A DNA stretch of 64,000 nt, from assembly GCF_009928445.1 (NCBI RefSeq), contig NZ_JAABNO010000012.1, positions 62,001 through 126,000 of the forward strand. Direction: 5' to 3'. The notes beneath the pieces were generated by a model. The model had not been told where the DNA came from. It was given only the letters and a program-made list of their open reading frames with translations, and did not search any database. The stretch comes from Clostridium sp. C8-1-8 (GTDB lineage: Bacteria > Bacillota > Clostridia > Clostridiales > Clostridiaceae). The position numbers and the translations under genes were made by a program. Each line of letters begins with the position of its first letter. Position 1 is the first letter of the stretch. This document shows positions 47,810-57,136 of the stretch, piece after piece.

Positions 47810-48700
47810 TTGATAATTACTACAGATATTAAAACTTTACCTTTCAAATTAAAAGACGGTATCAAGTATTTTGAATTAGTTGCTGAACCAGTTAAGCAGG
47901 AAATACTGCCTAAGGTTTTTATAAAAGCATGGGGATATAACGGAAGTACTCCTGGTCCTACAATAATTGTTAATTCCGGAGATACCGTAAACATAAGAGT
48001 ATATAATAAACTTCCTGAGGCAACTAGCATACATTGGCATGGACTAGATGTTCCAAACAAAATGGATGGTGTACCTGATATAGAGCCAACCCCCAAAATA
48101 CAGCCTGGTGATTTTTTTGACTATAAATTTAAAATAGCTAATCCACCTGGAACTCACATGTATCACACCCATGTTAATACTAGTAAGCAAGAAATGATGG
48201 GACTTGGAGGCGGATTTATTATTGAAAACCCTAATGACAAAAAAAGCATTGACTTTGACTACTTTATAATGCTTCAAGAATTTAAATTAAAAGGTCTAAA
48301 AATGGGCGAAGTGAAGCCTGGTATATATGATATTGATCCAATGTCACATGAATTCAACTTTTTTACTATGAATGGTCGTTGTTTTCCTTACAGCACTCCA
48401 CTTACTACAGCCTTGAATAAGGTTGTTCGTGTAAGATTAGGTAATATTTCAATGAACGCTCATCCAATACACCTTCACGGACACCAGTTTTTAGTAGTTG
48501 CTTCAGATGGAAATAGTATACCTTATAATAACTACATCTTTAAAAACACAATAAATGTAGCTACTGGTGAGACATGGGATATATTATTTAAATCAGATAA
48601 TCCCGGTACTTGGCCGCTTCACTGTCATATTCCTCATCATATGTCAAATAATATGACTAAAGGAACAGGTGGAATGTTTACCACCGTTAGTTACTTATAA
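47810..48700 (+). CDS. two-domain multicopper oxidase
   Basis: 296 aa, about two cupredoxin domains. All four copper motifs are present: HWHGL (His75, His77), MYHTH (His119, His121), HPIHLHGH (His218, His221, His223) and HCHIPHHMSNNM (His271, Cys272, His273, His277, axial Met282), so type 1 and trinuclear sites can form as in small laccases. There is no signal peptide, unusual for this family. Start TTG 47810 follows AAAGGATGA. In an anaerobe it may serve in spore coat (CotA-like), copper tolerance or oxygen defence; none is shown. A truncated repeat follows the stop. Confidence 0.88.
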   Translation: MIITTDIKTLPFKLKDGIKYFELVAEPVKQEILPKVFIKAWGYNGSTPGPTIIVNSGDTVNIRVYNKLPEATSIHWHGLDVPNKMDGVPDIEPTPKIQPGDFFDYKFKIANPPGTHMYHTHVNTSKQEMMGLGGGFIIENPNDKKSIDFDYFIMLQEFKLKGLKMGEVKPGIYDIDPMSHEFNFFTMNGRCFPYSTPLTTALNKVVRVRLGNISMNAHPIHLHGHQFLVVASDGNSIPYNNYIFKNTINVATGETWDILFKSDNPGTWPLHCHIPHHMSNNMTKGTGGMFTTVSYL

Positions 48701-48714
48701 TTACTTTGCATCTA

Positions 48715-48797
48715 TAAATATACCAAAACTCCTCTTGGTTTTGAGAAGAGTTTTGATATACAAATTTTATTATGAAACAGTATATCTATTTATAGGA
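48715..48797. repeat. truncated family P element after multicopper oxidase
   Basis: AAACTCCTCTTGGTTTTGAGA...ATACAAATTTTATTATGAAACAGTATAT aligns base for base in blocks with 49930-49990 of the element at 49891-49983; the left terminus is absent. AAAACTCCTCTT/AAGAGTTTT inside can also fold as a hairpin near the gene end. Confidence 0.5.
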
Positions 48798-48882
48798 ATA
48801 TCAACCTTAGTTACACGGCAAAAAATACAAGAAATTATTTTAACTGTGCCCGAAGATCTATTTTCCATCTAGGCAAAATAAA

Positions 48883-49644
48883 CTACTTAAAGAAACTTGT
48901 CCACAGGTGGGATAAAGGCATTACCAAAACTAAGGCAGGAAGCATATTAGCCACTGGAAAGCTTTTTATCCCACTAATTCTAAAACCTGTTGCAAGCATT
49001 AGAATTCCTCCACAGGCAGTAAAATCATTAATCATAGATGGTGTTGTTAAAGGCATTATAAAACTTGCACTAAGATATAGCACTATCATTATTGCAAATT
49101 GTGGAATGCATACCGTCATTACTAAGTATCCTAAGGCTGTTGCAAATATACCTGCAGTAAAGAAATCAAGGATTGATTTTGCTAAAAGAACTGTGTGATC
49201 TCCAGTCATTCCCTCCTTTAGTGAACCAAATATTCCTGTTCCACTAGCACAGAACAGTATAACTATTGCTACAAACTTCTCCATAAACTCTATTTCATTC
49301 TTCTCATTAGACTCTAAGGTTACAGCAACTTCTTTATAAGCTTCGTCTTTCTTATTTCCTTTAAATAGGCTTTCTATAGGACCTTTTACTTTTCCAGCAC
49401 ACCATTCTATACCAGCCTCAACCTTAATAAGTTCACCTATAGCACTTCCTATTACTAGTGACAATATAACTGCTGGTAAAGTATTCATTTTTACTATATA
49501 GTTAACTCCCATTGCCATGGATGCTACTCCAAAAGTTAAAGGAAGCCCTACTTTTAATCTTTCTGGTATCTTATGCCCCAAAACAGCTCCTAGAAGCCCT
49601 CCAATTAGTACTGATAAACAATTAACTATTATTCCAATAGGCAT
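48883..49644 (-). CDS. DUF554 (YdfK-like) membrane protein
   Basis: 253 aa with about 6-7 membrane helices and a charged central loop (about 95-125). The opening NCLSVLIGGLLGAVLGHKIPERLK and the GSGIFGSLKEGMTGD block are DUF554 hallmarks; a transport role is suspected for the family but not proven. ATG 49644 has AAAGGAAG upstream. Single gene. Confidence 0.9.
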   Translation of the reverse strand: MPIGIIVNCLSVLIGGLLGAVLGHKIPERLKVGLPLTFGVASMAMGVNYIVKMNTLPAVILSLVIGSAIGELIKVEAGIEWCAGKVKGPIESLFKGNKKDEAYKEVAVTLESNEKNEIEFMEKFVAIVILFCASGTGIFGSLKEGMTGDHTVLLAKSILDFFTAGIFATALGYLVMTVCIPQFAIMIVLYLSASFIMPLTTPSMINDFTACGGILMLATGFRISGIKSFPVANMLPALVLVMPLSHLWTSFFK

Positions 49645-49890
49645 TTCTATCTTCCTTTCTTCATCTAATATTATATTTAGAACTTGTTCAAGCCTATAGA
49701 CTTGAATTATAGCACTCTACCATTTTATATACAAATACTACATGTATTAACTTCCCAATAGTTTAATTTGAATTAATCACAAATAAAGTTATTTTCTATG
49801 ATAGTTTTTTACAAAATAGCCAATTAACTTAGCTGATTTATTGAGATATGTAAACGTTAATAGTATAATTTTTATGTAGTTTATTTAAAG

Positions 49891-49983
49891 ATGTACCACT
49901 TCAATATGAAATCTATTTTAAAAGCTCCTCTGGTTTTTGAGAGAAGAATTTAAAAATATAAATTTTACTACAAAGTAGTACAT
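49891..49983. repeat. family P palindrome-ended element, 93 bp, at a promoter
   Basis: ATGTACCACTT (49891-49901) and AAGTAGTACAT (49973-49983) are inverted with one mismatch. The right end lies immediately before the ribosome site (AAGGAGG) of the serine hydrolase gene at 50002, so the element forms that gene's 5' leader. Confidence 0.65.
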
Positions 49984-50001
49984 ATATAAGGAGGTATCAC
50001 T

Positions 50002-51168
50002 ATGAATCAGTTCGAAAGGCTTACTCCACTATTAAAAAGTTTTGTAGAAAAGGGTCCTGCTGGCTGCTCTTGTTCAGTATCTCGTAACGGAGAAGAACTT
50101 TATAAAAACTTTGAAGGTTTCGCAGACTTAGAAAATAAAACACCTATTAAAGAAGATACTATTTTTAGAATTTATTCCATGACAAAGGTTATAACTTGTA
50201 CTGCAGCACTTATATTATACGAAAGAGGATTATTCTTGTTAAATGATCCCTTAGAAGACTACTTACCTGAATTCAAAAATCCCAAAGTCCATAGATATAC
50301 ACCATATGGAGCACTATATACTGCTCCAGCCTCTAGATCAATAACCATAAGAGATCTATTCACTATGTCTTCAGGACTTACATATTCAGGAGATAATATT
50401 GAAACTGCTCGCTGTCTATCTAAAACAATGGACAAACTTGATGCTAAATACGAAGAAGGCGAAAAGTTTGATGCAAGAACCTTTTCGAAAGAAATTTCAA
50501 AAGTCCCTTTAGCTTTTGATCCTGGTTCTCATTGGCAGTATGGTTATAGTCATGATGTATTAGGCGCATTAATAGAAGTTGTATCTAATAAAAAATTCGG
50601 TGACTTTCTGAAGGATGAGATTTTTGATCCATTAGGAATGAATGATACCTTCTTTAGAATTCCTGATGAAAAGCTTCATAGACTATGTAGCATCTATGAT
50701 AGATCAGAAAATGGCACCTTAACAAAAAATAATAATATGGACAGAGACTATAGACCTGATGCTACATTTGAAAGCGGCGGTGCTGGTTTATTATCTACTC
50801 TTAAGGATTATAGCACTTTTGCACAGATGCTTGCTTGTGGTGGTGAACTTAATGGCACTAGAATATTAAGTAAAAAAACTATAGAACTTATGACTACTAA
50901 TCATCTTACAGAAACACAGTTATTAGACTTTGACTGGCCTTATCAAGCTGGCTATGGCTATGGATTAGGTGTGAGAGTTATGATAGATAGAGCAAAAGGC
51001 GGCTCAAACAGTTCTCTTGGAGAATTTGGATGGTGTGGCATGGCAGGTACATGGGTTATGATAGATCCTAAGGAAAAATTGTCTGCAGTCTATATGCAGC
51101 AGATGTTCCCTAACTTTGAAGCTTATCACCAACCAAGACTGAGAAATGTTATATATGGTTCACTTTAG
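50002..51168 (+). CDS. class C beta-lactamase-family serine hydrolase
   Basis: 388 aa. Nucleophile motif Ser59-Met-Thr-Lys62 (YSMTK), Tyr-Ser-His in YGYSHDVLG as a Y-x-N variant, and a late GEFGWCGMAG block replacing KTG. This is the EstB/D-aminopeptidase-like branch, usually an esterase rather than a true beta-lactamase. No signal peptide, so cytosolic. ATG 50002 has AAGGAGG at 10 bases. Its leader is formed by a family P repeat. Confidence 0.9.
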   Translation: MNQFERLTPLLKSFVEKGPAGCSCSVSRNGEELYKNFEGFADLENKTPIKEDTIFRIYSMTKVITCTAALILYERGLFLLNDPLEDYLPEFKNPKVHRYTPYGALYTAPASRSITIRDLFTMSSGLTYSGDNIETARCLSKTMDKLDAKYEEGEKFDARTFSKEISKVPLAFDPGSHWQYGYSHDVLGALIEVVSNKKFGDFLKDEIFDPLGMNDTFFRIPDEKLHRLCSIYDRSENGTLTKNNNMDRDYRPDATFESGGAGLLSTLKDYSTFAQMLACGGELNGTRILSKKTIELMTTNHLTETQLLDFDWPYQAGYGYGLGVRVMIDRAKGGSNSSLGEFGWCGMAGTWVMIDPKEKLSAVYMQQMFPNFEAYHQPRLRNVIYGSL

Positions 51169-51180
51169 TATATTAAATAT

Positions 51181-51215
51181 AAAAATTCACTGAAGCTATT
51201 TTCTTCAGTGAATTT
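51181..51215. terminator. terminator of serine hydrolase gene
   Basis: AAAATTCACTGAAG / CTTCAGTGAATTTT 14-bp stem, 7-nt loop, then TTT. Its stem is nearly that of the terminators at 6794 and 31747. Confidence 0.92.
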
Positions 51216-51290
51216 TTTTGTACATATGCCAGCTCTCCCAAATGTGCGTTAAGAAGTTCTGACTGATTATATATTCAAATTTTTTACTTT

Positions 51291-52643
51291 TTATGCTGAT
51301 GTAAGTTCTACATCCTTTCCTATAACAACATGTCCCTTCCATTTACCCTTTAAGAATCTAATAAAATACAGTATTCCTCTTACTACCCAGTCTATGAACA
51401 TTCCCATCCATACACCAGCTAAGCCCATGTTTAGGGATACCCCTATAAAATAGCCTAAGGTTACTCTAAAGGCCCACATTCCTATAAAGGTAGTTATCAT
51501 AGTATACTTAGCATCACCAGCGCCTTTCAAGCCTGCTGGTAACACAAACGCTATAGACCATACCGGAATAAATAACGAATTTAATCTTATAACATGAGCT
51601 GAAATATTAATTATCTCTTGGTCCCCTGTATATAAAGATGGTAAAATCCTTGCAAAAGGTAAGGATACTATAGCCATTATTATCAATGCTGTTGTTGAAA
51701 TCTTTATTATATATCCTAAGGTTTTTTGTGCCCCGTCACTATCATTTCGGCCCATATACTGACCAACTAAAGCGGTAGCCGTAACACAAAGTGCATTTCC
51801 AGGTATATTAATCATCCCTGCAATGGAGCTAGTTATAGAATTTGCTGCTATAGCCGAAGTTCCCATATTTACAATATATATCTGAGTTATAAGTTTTCCA
51901 CCATTAAATACAAGCGACTCTACACTGGCAGGAAGTCCAATTGAAAATATAGGTTTAAGCAGACTTTTATCTAGCTTAAATTTCTTCAATTGAGTCAATT
52001 TTATTATCTTAGAGCCTCTAAGTAGCACACTTAATACAATAATTCCACCAATAACTCTAGCCATAGCTATTCCTAGGGCTGCTCCTGTTACCCCAAGTTT
52101 TACAACATTTATTAGTGTAAAGGTAAAGACTACATTCATTACATTCATAAATATAGTAATTTTCATTGGCGTTTTAGTATCACCAGCTCCTCTAAGAATT
52201 CCATTACATATTAAATCTATGGTTATAAATGGATAGGTTAAAAGAGTAATTGATAGATATCTATCCGTTGAACTCATAACCAGATGATCTACAGAACCAA
52301 AAAGAACTTTGATCAAAGGTTCCTTAAATAGAAACATAAAAATAGTAATTACAAAAGCTATGAATATTCCAGAGTATAAAGCTTGCTTTGTAGCTGCATT
52401 TGCCTTCTTTATATTTCCTTGTCCAATAAACTGAGCTACTACAACCATGCCTCCAATAGCCAAAGCTGAAAAGAAGGCTATAAATATGTTGTTAACTGAG
52501 TCTACCATACCGATTGCTGAAACAGCTTCTTTTCCTATATGCCCTGCCATCATTGTATTTATCATCCCCATAGACATAACAAATAATTGCTCAGCAAGTA
52601 TGGGTAGGGTCATACTTATAACATCTTTACGTATAAGTTTCAT
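51291..52643 (-). CDS. MATE family multidrug efflux transporter
   Basis: 450 aa, 12 membrane helices in two halves. The start RKDVISMTLPILAEQLFVMSMGMINTMMAGHIG and the GGMVVVAQFIGQG and GNALCVTATALVGQYMGRND blocks are MATE/DinF-like. It exports cationic compounds in exchange for Na+ or H+. ATG 52643 follows AAGGTGG. Two identical 14-bp palindromes 137-176 bp upstream suggest specific repression. Confidence 0.93.
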   Translation of the reverse strand: MKLIRKDVISMTLPILAEQLFVMSMGMINTMMAGHIGKEAVSAIGMVDSVNNIFIAFFSALAIGGMVVVAQFIGQGNIKKANAATKQALYSGIFIAFVITIFMFLFKEPLIKVLFGSVDHLVMSSTDRYLSITLLTYPFITIDLICNGILRGAGDTKTPMKITIFMNVMNVVFTFTLINVVKLGVTGAALGIAMARVIGGIIVLSVLLRGSKIIKLTQLKKFKLDKSLLKPIFSIGLPASVESLVFNGGKLITQIYIVNMGTSAIAANSITSSIAGMINIPGNALCVTATALVGQYMGRNDSDGAQKTLGYIIKISTTALIIMAIVSLPFARILPSLYTGDQEIINISAHVIRLNSLFIPVWSIAFVLPAGLKGAGDAKYTMITTFIGMWAFRVTLGYFIGVSLNMGLAGVWMGMFIDWVVRGILYFIRFLKGKWKGHVVIGKDVELTSA

Positions 52644-52779
52644 TTTGCCACCTTATAGGATACTGTAAGTTTTCTACTTCATTGTTTAGTTTATGTTCTC
52701 AAAGATTTGCTCAAAAACTAGATGCTCTTTGAAAACAGCGCCAAGATAGAAGCAGCATATCCTTTTACGAAATATAAAT

Positions 52780-52819
52780 AATAAATATTTATTTGTATAC
52801 CTCATAATAAATATTTATT
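52780..52819. promoter_or_regulatory. twin palindromes upstream of MATE gene
   Basis: AATAAATATTTATT occurs twice exactly (52780-52793 and 52806-52819), 26 bp apart start to start. The site resembles a tandem operator for a dimeric regulator. The rest of 52644-53208 holds no gene or RNA that I can support. Confidence 0.5.
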
Positions 52820-53208
52820 ACTTAATCGTAAATCCTATTTCGCCTCTCCTAATAGTAATATCACTTTATCATTATAACTCTTATTGTCAATATAGGAACA
52901 GACAAATAGCCATTTTTTATACAAATTGTATTAATACAGTTGAAACCTATATAAAACTCTCTTTAATAGCTATGATGATTTCTGAATTCATCTCTACAAT
53001 TCTATCAAATAACTAAGATATACTATCTCTTATAGACCTCATAAAAAATCGACTATTAGAAAAAATTTCATCACTTTATTCTATTTACATAATATCAACT
53101 TTACAAAATAACAAACGAAAATTTATTGTTAACATATCTACTAGATTGGTAGCAATTTTACACTTTATGATATAATTTTTAATACTAACTCAGCAGGAGG
53201 AAAACTAG

Positions 53209-54279
53209 ATGATTAACCTGTTATTTATAAATGCCACTATTTTAATTACTTTTTTATACTTAGGCAATCAGCTTTTTGAAAATAATATTTCTAAAATAGA
53301 TTTTAATATAATAAGACAACTATTACTTGGTATACTTTCCGGGTTAGGTGGCTGTATATTAGTTTTTTATGGGATTAATGTAGCAAATCTTGTCCATATA
53401 GATTTTAGAATCATAGCTATCATAGTATCAGTTATCTACGGAGGAGCTATTTCCGGTATTATAACAACATCAATGATTGCATTATTCAGGTTGAGCTATT
53501 ATGGAGTAACTATCCCATCAACAATTGCATCTGTAGGATTAATAGTGCTTTTACTTTTTTATTTTTCACTATGCAAATTCAAATTAGACTTTATTAAGAA
53601 GTTTAGTATTATGTCTTTACTAAATATTCTATATGGAATTATAGTGTATTCTACTATTTTATTTAAAAGCCATTTACTTTTTAAGATATTATCATCTTAT
53701 ATAATAGCTACCTTGATTGTGTCAATCCTGGTATACTACATTTTAGTTTACATATCAAAGACCAACCAACTTTATAGAAGGCTTAAGGTTGAGTCAACAA
53801 AAGATTTTCTAACTGGACTTAATAATGTTAGGGAATTTGATAATATAATTAATAAGCTGGTTAATAGCACTTTAGAAAAACAAGAGTCTCTATCAATACT
53901 GATGATCGATATAGATTTTTTTAAGAATATCAATGATAACTATGGCCATCCTTCTGGAGACCTTGTTTTGAAGCAGCTAAGCAAAATACTTGTTGATTGT
54001 TGCAGAAGTTTTGACGTTATTTCTAGAAATGGCGGTGAGGAATTTACTGCTATATTGCTAGATTGCGATTGTAAGCACGCAAGTCAAATAGCTGAGAAAA
54101 TTAGAAGTTCTGTTGAAGTGCATACCTTCATTATAGAAAACAACAAGCATATAAATATAACTGTTTCTATAGGTATAGGCTCCTATCCCGATTCAGTAAA
54201 AAATATTAACAATATATTATCTGAAGCTGATGATGCCTTATATCTAGCTAAACGTAGTGGAAGAAATAAGGTGTGCTAA
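53209..54279 (+). CDS. membrane diguanylate cyclase (GGDEF)
   Basis: 356 aa. Residues 1-185 form about 6 membrane helices resembling the 5TM-5TMR_LYT sensor of LytS-type proteins (GILSGLGGCILVFYG, IVSVIYGGAISGI). The GGDEF domain (about 200-356) has the active GGEEF and an upstream RSFD, five residues before it, the inhibitory I-site. It should make c-di-GMP with product feedback. ATG 53209 follows AGGAGG. Single gene with a terminator. Confidence 0.93.
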   Translation: MINLLFINATILITFLYLGNQLFENNISKIDFNIIRQLLLGILSGLGGCILVFYGINVANLVHIDFRIIAIIVSVIYGGAISGIITTSMIALFRLSYYGVTIPSTIASVGLIVLLLFYFSLCKFKLDFIKKFSIMSLLNILYGIIVYSTILFKSHLLFKILSSYIIATLIVSILVYYILVYISKTNQLYRRLKVESTKDFLTGLNNVREFDNIINKLVNSTLEKQESLSILMIDIDFFKNINDNYGHPSGDLVLKQLSKILVDCCRSFDVISRNGGEEFTAILLDCDCKHASQIAEKIRSSVEVHTFIIENNKHINITVSIGIGSYPDSVKNINNILSEADDALYLAKRSGRNKVC

Positions 54280-54355
54280 TATTCTATGAAAAAAGGTTAG
54301 GTTATGTTTATTTTATAAAGCTGCACATTTACATAAAGTTATATTTTATGAACAA

Positions 54356-54397
54356 TAAAAGTAAGAGACTGCTACAAGCAAAAGCCTCTTACTTTTA
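54356..54397. terminator. terminator of diguanylate cyclase gene
   Basis: TAAAAGTAAGAG / CTCTTACTTTTA 12-bp stem with an 18-nt loop between convergent genes. Confidence 0.8.
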
Positions 54398-54465
54398 ATT
54401 TCAAGTACCTATATTTAGGTTCTATATATTAAAATTCTAATAATCCTATTTGAATCTAAAATAGT

Positions 54466-55239
54466 CTATTCCTTTAGTTCAGAAAATATCTTTTTACTTT
54501 TAACTGCAAGAATAAGTGCAGCTACTGCAAAAGCACAAGTTATTACCTCTACTAAAGGCAAGCTTGTTATTATCTTCATTTGATATAAGGCCGCTGGGAA
54601 GTCCACTATTGCGTGCATTAATATAGCAATTAAAAGATATATCGTTCTTCTCTTTCTTATACCATATAGCACAACAAAGCTTAGCGCCAATTGAATTGTA
54701 AAAGCAAGTAGTCTTTCAAAGCCACTAAATGCTATTTCTGGTACTGTTAATTTTATAATTGAATCCTTTATTGCCTCAATTGCAGCTTTACCTTGGCCTT
54801 GAGCTATTACTCCAAGAGTGTTACTCTTTATGGCAAAAGCTATTATCACAGTGTTTAACATGCTTAGTCCACCCAAATAAAGAGCTTCAATTCCACCATG
54901 ACCTACTCCATAGCCTAGTCCATCCTTCCATTCAGTATCCTTTTTCAATAGAGTTTTAAAAGCTACAAATCTTCCAACCTCCTCAAAAACACCTGCTGCA
55001 AGAGCTCCATAGATTGCGAAAGCTACTGTATTCATAGGAATCAGTTTGTTAGAAATAACAGCTAAATGCATATAATGCTCCAAAACTTGACTGAATAAGA
55101 TAAATACCACTGCACCAATTAAAGTCGTCTTTATAGAGAATTTATATTTTATCTTAAAAACTATTAATAATACTATTGGAAAGAGTATACAAAAGATAAG
55201 ATTAATTATTAAAGCTACTATAACATTATTACTGACCAT
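54466..55239 (-). CDS. YhfC-family intramembrane metalloprotease-like protein
   Basis: 257 aa with about 8 helices. Candidate catalytic groups are FEEVGRFVAF, GVGHGGIEA and LMHAIVDF, the Glu/His pattern of PrsW/CAAX-like intramembrane proteases and YhfC. Substrate unknown. ATG 55239 has AGGGGAG upstream. It is 112 bp behind the GntR-DUF1648 pair on the same strand and may be co-transcribed. Confidence 0.82.
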   Translation of the reverse strand: MVSNNVIVALIINLIFCILFPIVLLIVFKIKYKFSIKTTLIGAVVFILFSQVLEHYMHLAVISNKLIPMNTVAFAIYGALAAGVFEEVGRFVAFKTLLKKDTEWKDGLGYGVGHGGIEALYLGGLSMLNTVIIAFAIKSNTLGVIAQGQGKAAIEAIKDSIIKLTVPEIAFSGFERLLAFTIQLALSFVVLYGIRKRRTIYLLIAILMHAIVDFPAALYQMKIITSLPLVEVITCAFAVAALILAVKSKKIFSELKE

Positions 55240-55351
55240 TTTTATCTCCCCTAAAATTAATTATTTGACTTTGTTAAAGCTAAACCTTGTTATGCTACTT
55301 AATAGTAGAATATATGACTTAAAGCCTCATTATAACTATAGTTACAAATCA

Positions 55352-56482
55352 CTAAAAGAATATCATCGGAACTACAATCACTGCTATCATAAGAATTACA
55401 AACCCTATGGTTATAGCTAAGGCTGTCTTATTACCGAAATTTAACGTCCATCCAATGCCAAATCTCTTTTCTACAAAAATTGATGGATCATTGGGATTGT
55501 AATATATTGATCCTAGCTTCCAGTATTCATCATCATCCACATTTGTTACACTATTATCAGTTTCCTCATTAACTGTCTCCTTAAGCTTACTTCCACCTTG
55601 ACCTATCATAAGACTCAAAACCGTTGGAAGAATTGTTATTATAAGAAATATAGTTATTATTATAGGCGCTGCTGACCTCATGTTTACCGAAATTATATTC
55701 AAAGAACTTAGATTAAAGAAAGTTATAAAGCATGTAATAACTATTGCTAGAGTATATATCATTATTGAATTAAACTTTTTAAACTTGTATAGCTGGTTTG
55801 CTGAATTAGATGGTTTTGAGGCATCTATTTTATTCTTGCTAATGGCAATAGAATAATTAGCAAAGGCTAATATGAACACTAATATAATCTCCATAGCACC
55901 ATTAGCTACAAGAGTTCCTATGGATTTTTCTGCAAATCTATCTGCTACTCCGTAAAGATTAAAGTGCACACCAATCTTACCAGGAAGTTTGTCATAGTTA
56001 GTTATAGGTAAAACTAAATTAACAATCGCTATTACCATTGGAATTGCAAACCAATAAGATGATAATACAGCCTTATTTCTAAGCTTTTGAGACATCTCTG
56101 TATTTACATAAAGTATTTGCTTCTTATCCTTCAAAAGATTATTTTTAGACTTATATTCTTTTATTTTTTTATTGGCACTTAAGAATATAATAAAATATAT
56201 TGCAAGCTCAACTAAAACTGCTATGAGCAAAAGAATAGAATTTTTAAATATAGTATTTAACGCCACCATATATAACGTAATGAAAACTATTGAAAATATA
56301 GTCAGTTGATTGTAATAGGTTTTAGTAACCTTTCTAATCTCCTCATCCTTAATTCTATCTAAAGGTATAAACACCCCAAAAATCAAATCTTTTCTAGTTA
56401 ACTTAGGAGTAAGTAGAAAAGATACATAAAGCAATAAAAAAACAAATATAGACATAACATTACTAATGAGTACATCACTCAT
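55352..56482 (-). CDS. DUF1648/DUF5808 membrane protein
   Basis: 376 aa with about 8 helices. The DUF1648 motif is LPGKIGVHFNLYGVADRFAEKS (about 165-190), and the C-terminal WKLGSIYYNPNDPSIFVEKRFGIG fits DUF5808. Such proteins (SdpI-like N-terminal domain) commonly sit next to GntR/YtrA-type regulators and some give immunity to toxic peptides or cell-envelope stress (family knowledge). ATG 56482 follows AAGGAG, 18 bp after the regulator gene, so one operon. Confidence 0.87.
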   Translation of the reverse strand: MSDVLISNVMSIFVFLLLYVSFLLTPKLTRKDLIFGVFIPLDRIKDEEIRKVTKTYYNQLTIFSIVFITLYMVALNTIFKNSILLLIAVLVELAIYFIIFLSANKKIKEYKSKNNLLKDKKQILYVNTEMSQKLRNKAVLSSYWFAIPMVIAIVNLVLPITNYDKLPGKIGVHFNLYGVADRFAEKSIGTLVANGAMEIILVFILAFANYSIAISKNKIDASKPSNSANQLYKFKKFNSIMIYTLAIVITCFITFFNLSSLNIISVNMRSAAPIIITIFLIITILPTVLSLMIGQGGSKLKETVNEETDNSVTNVDDDEYWKLGSIYYNPNDPSIFVEKRFGIGWTLNFGNKTALAITIGFVILMIAVIVVPMIFF

Positions 56483-56500
56483 AAACCCATCTCCTTAATA

Positions 56501-56878
56501 TTATTTTTCATACTCACAATACATTCTTTTACATTCTTCAATAAAATCGTCTTTAGAAATTCCGAAGCAATACGCTTGAGCAATAATATTTTTCAATTCT
56601 TCCTTTAGCGAATCAGCAGCTTTATCGTTCTGTCTTATTGGAATAGAATTAACTATGGCTCCTTTACGTCTATCTATGGTTACAAATCCTTCATCCTTTA
56701 AAAGGTTATACCCTTTATTTACAGTATGAAGATTTATTCCAATATCTTCAGCCATTTGACGAACGGATGGCAAACTTTCTTCAGGCTGAAGTTCTCCGCT
56801 TGCTATTCCATGGATGATTTGATTTTTTAATTGAAGATATATAGGAACCTCGCTTTGAAAATCAATCTTTATCAGCAT
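56501..56878 (-). CDS. GntR/YtrA-family transcriptional regulator
   Basis: 125 aa, the short YtrA type. HTH about 1-75 (PIYLQLKNQIIHGIASGELQ, SVRQMAEDIGINLHTVNKGY) and a short helical tail with AYCFGISKDDFIEECKRMY. ATG 56878 is chosen (AAAGGAAG upstream); 26 more in-frame codons upstream cover the operator and are excluded. A 33-bp perfect palindrome sits 34 bp upstream, very probably its own operator. Confidence 0.92.
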   Translation of the reverse strand: MLIKIDFQSEVPIYLQLKNQIIHGIASGELQPEESLPSVRQMAEDIGINLHTVNKGYNLLKDEGFVTIDRRKGAIVNSIPIRQNDKAADSLKEELKNIIAQAYCFGISKDDFIEECKRMYCEYEK

Positions 56879-56911
56879 TCTGCACTTCCTTTCATCTTTT
56901 ATTATATAAGT

Positions 56912-56944
56912 TATATTTGTTATATATAATATATAACAAATATA
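56912..56944. promoter_or_regulatory. GntR/YtrA operator, 33-bp perfect palindrome
   Basis: TATATTTGTTATATAT (56912-56927), one central base, then the exact complement to 56944. Half site TTTGTTATA is reminiscent of YtrA-type operators. It lies directly upstream of the regulator gene, overlapping its promoter region. Confidence 0.75.
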
Positions 56945-57080
56945 ATAACAAAGCAATGTAACTATAGATTTTTTTTATAGTCTATCTTCTCCTTCATAAG
57001 CAATTTAGCTTAATAAGCTTCTATTTTCTAATACTATCTAAAAGATTCAATAATTATGTCACGGTATTCTTCTAAATAAT

Positions 57081-57116
57081 AAAATAACTGCTCACCAGAA
57101 TGGCGGCAGTTGTTTT
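57081..57116 (-). terminator. terminator of solute-binding protein gene
   Basis: AAAATAACTGC / GCAGTTGTTTT (one wobble) with a 14-nt loop, 20 bp after the stop at 57137, followed on the minus strand by a T-rich run. Confidence 0.75.
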
Positions 57117-57136
57117 GAACTCAGTATTTTACTATA

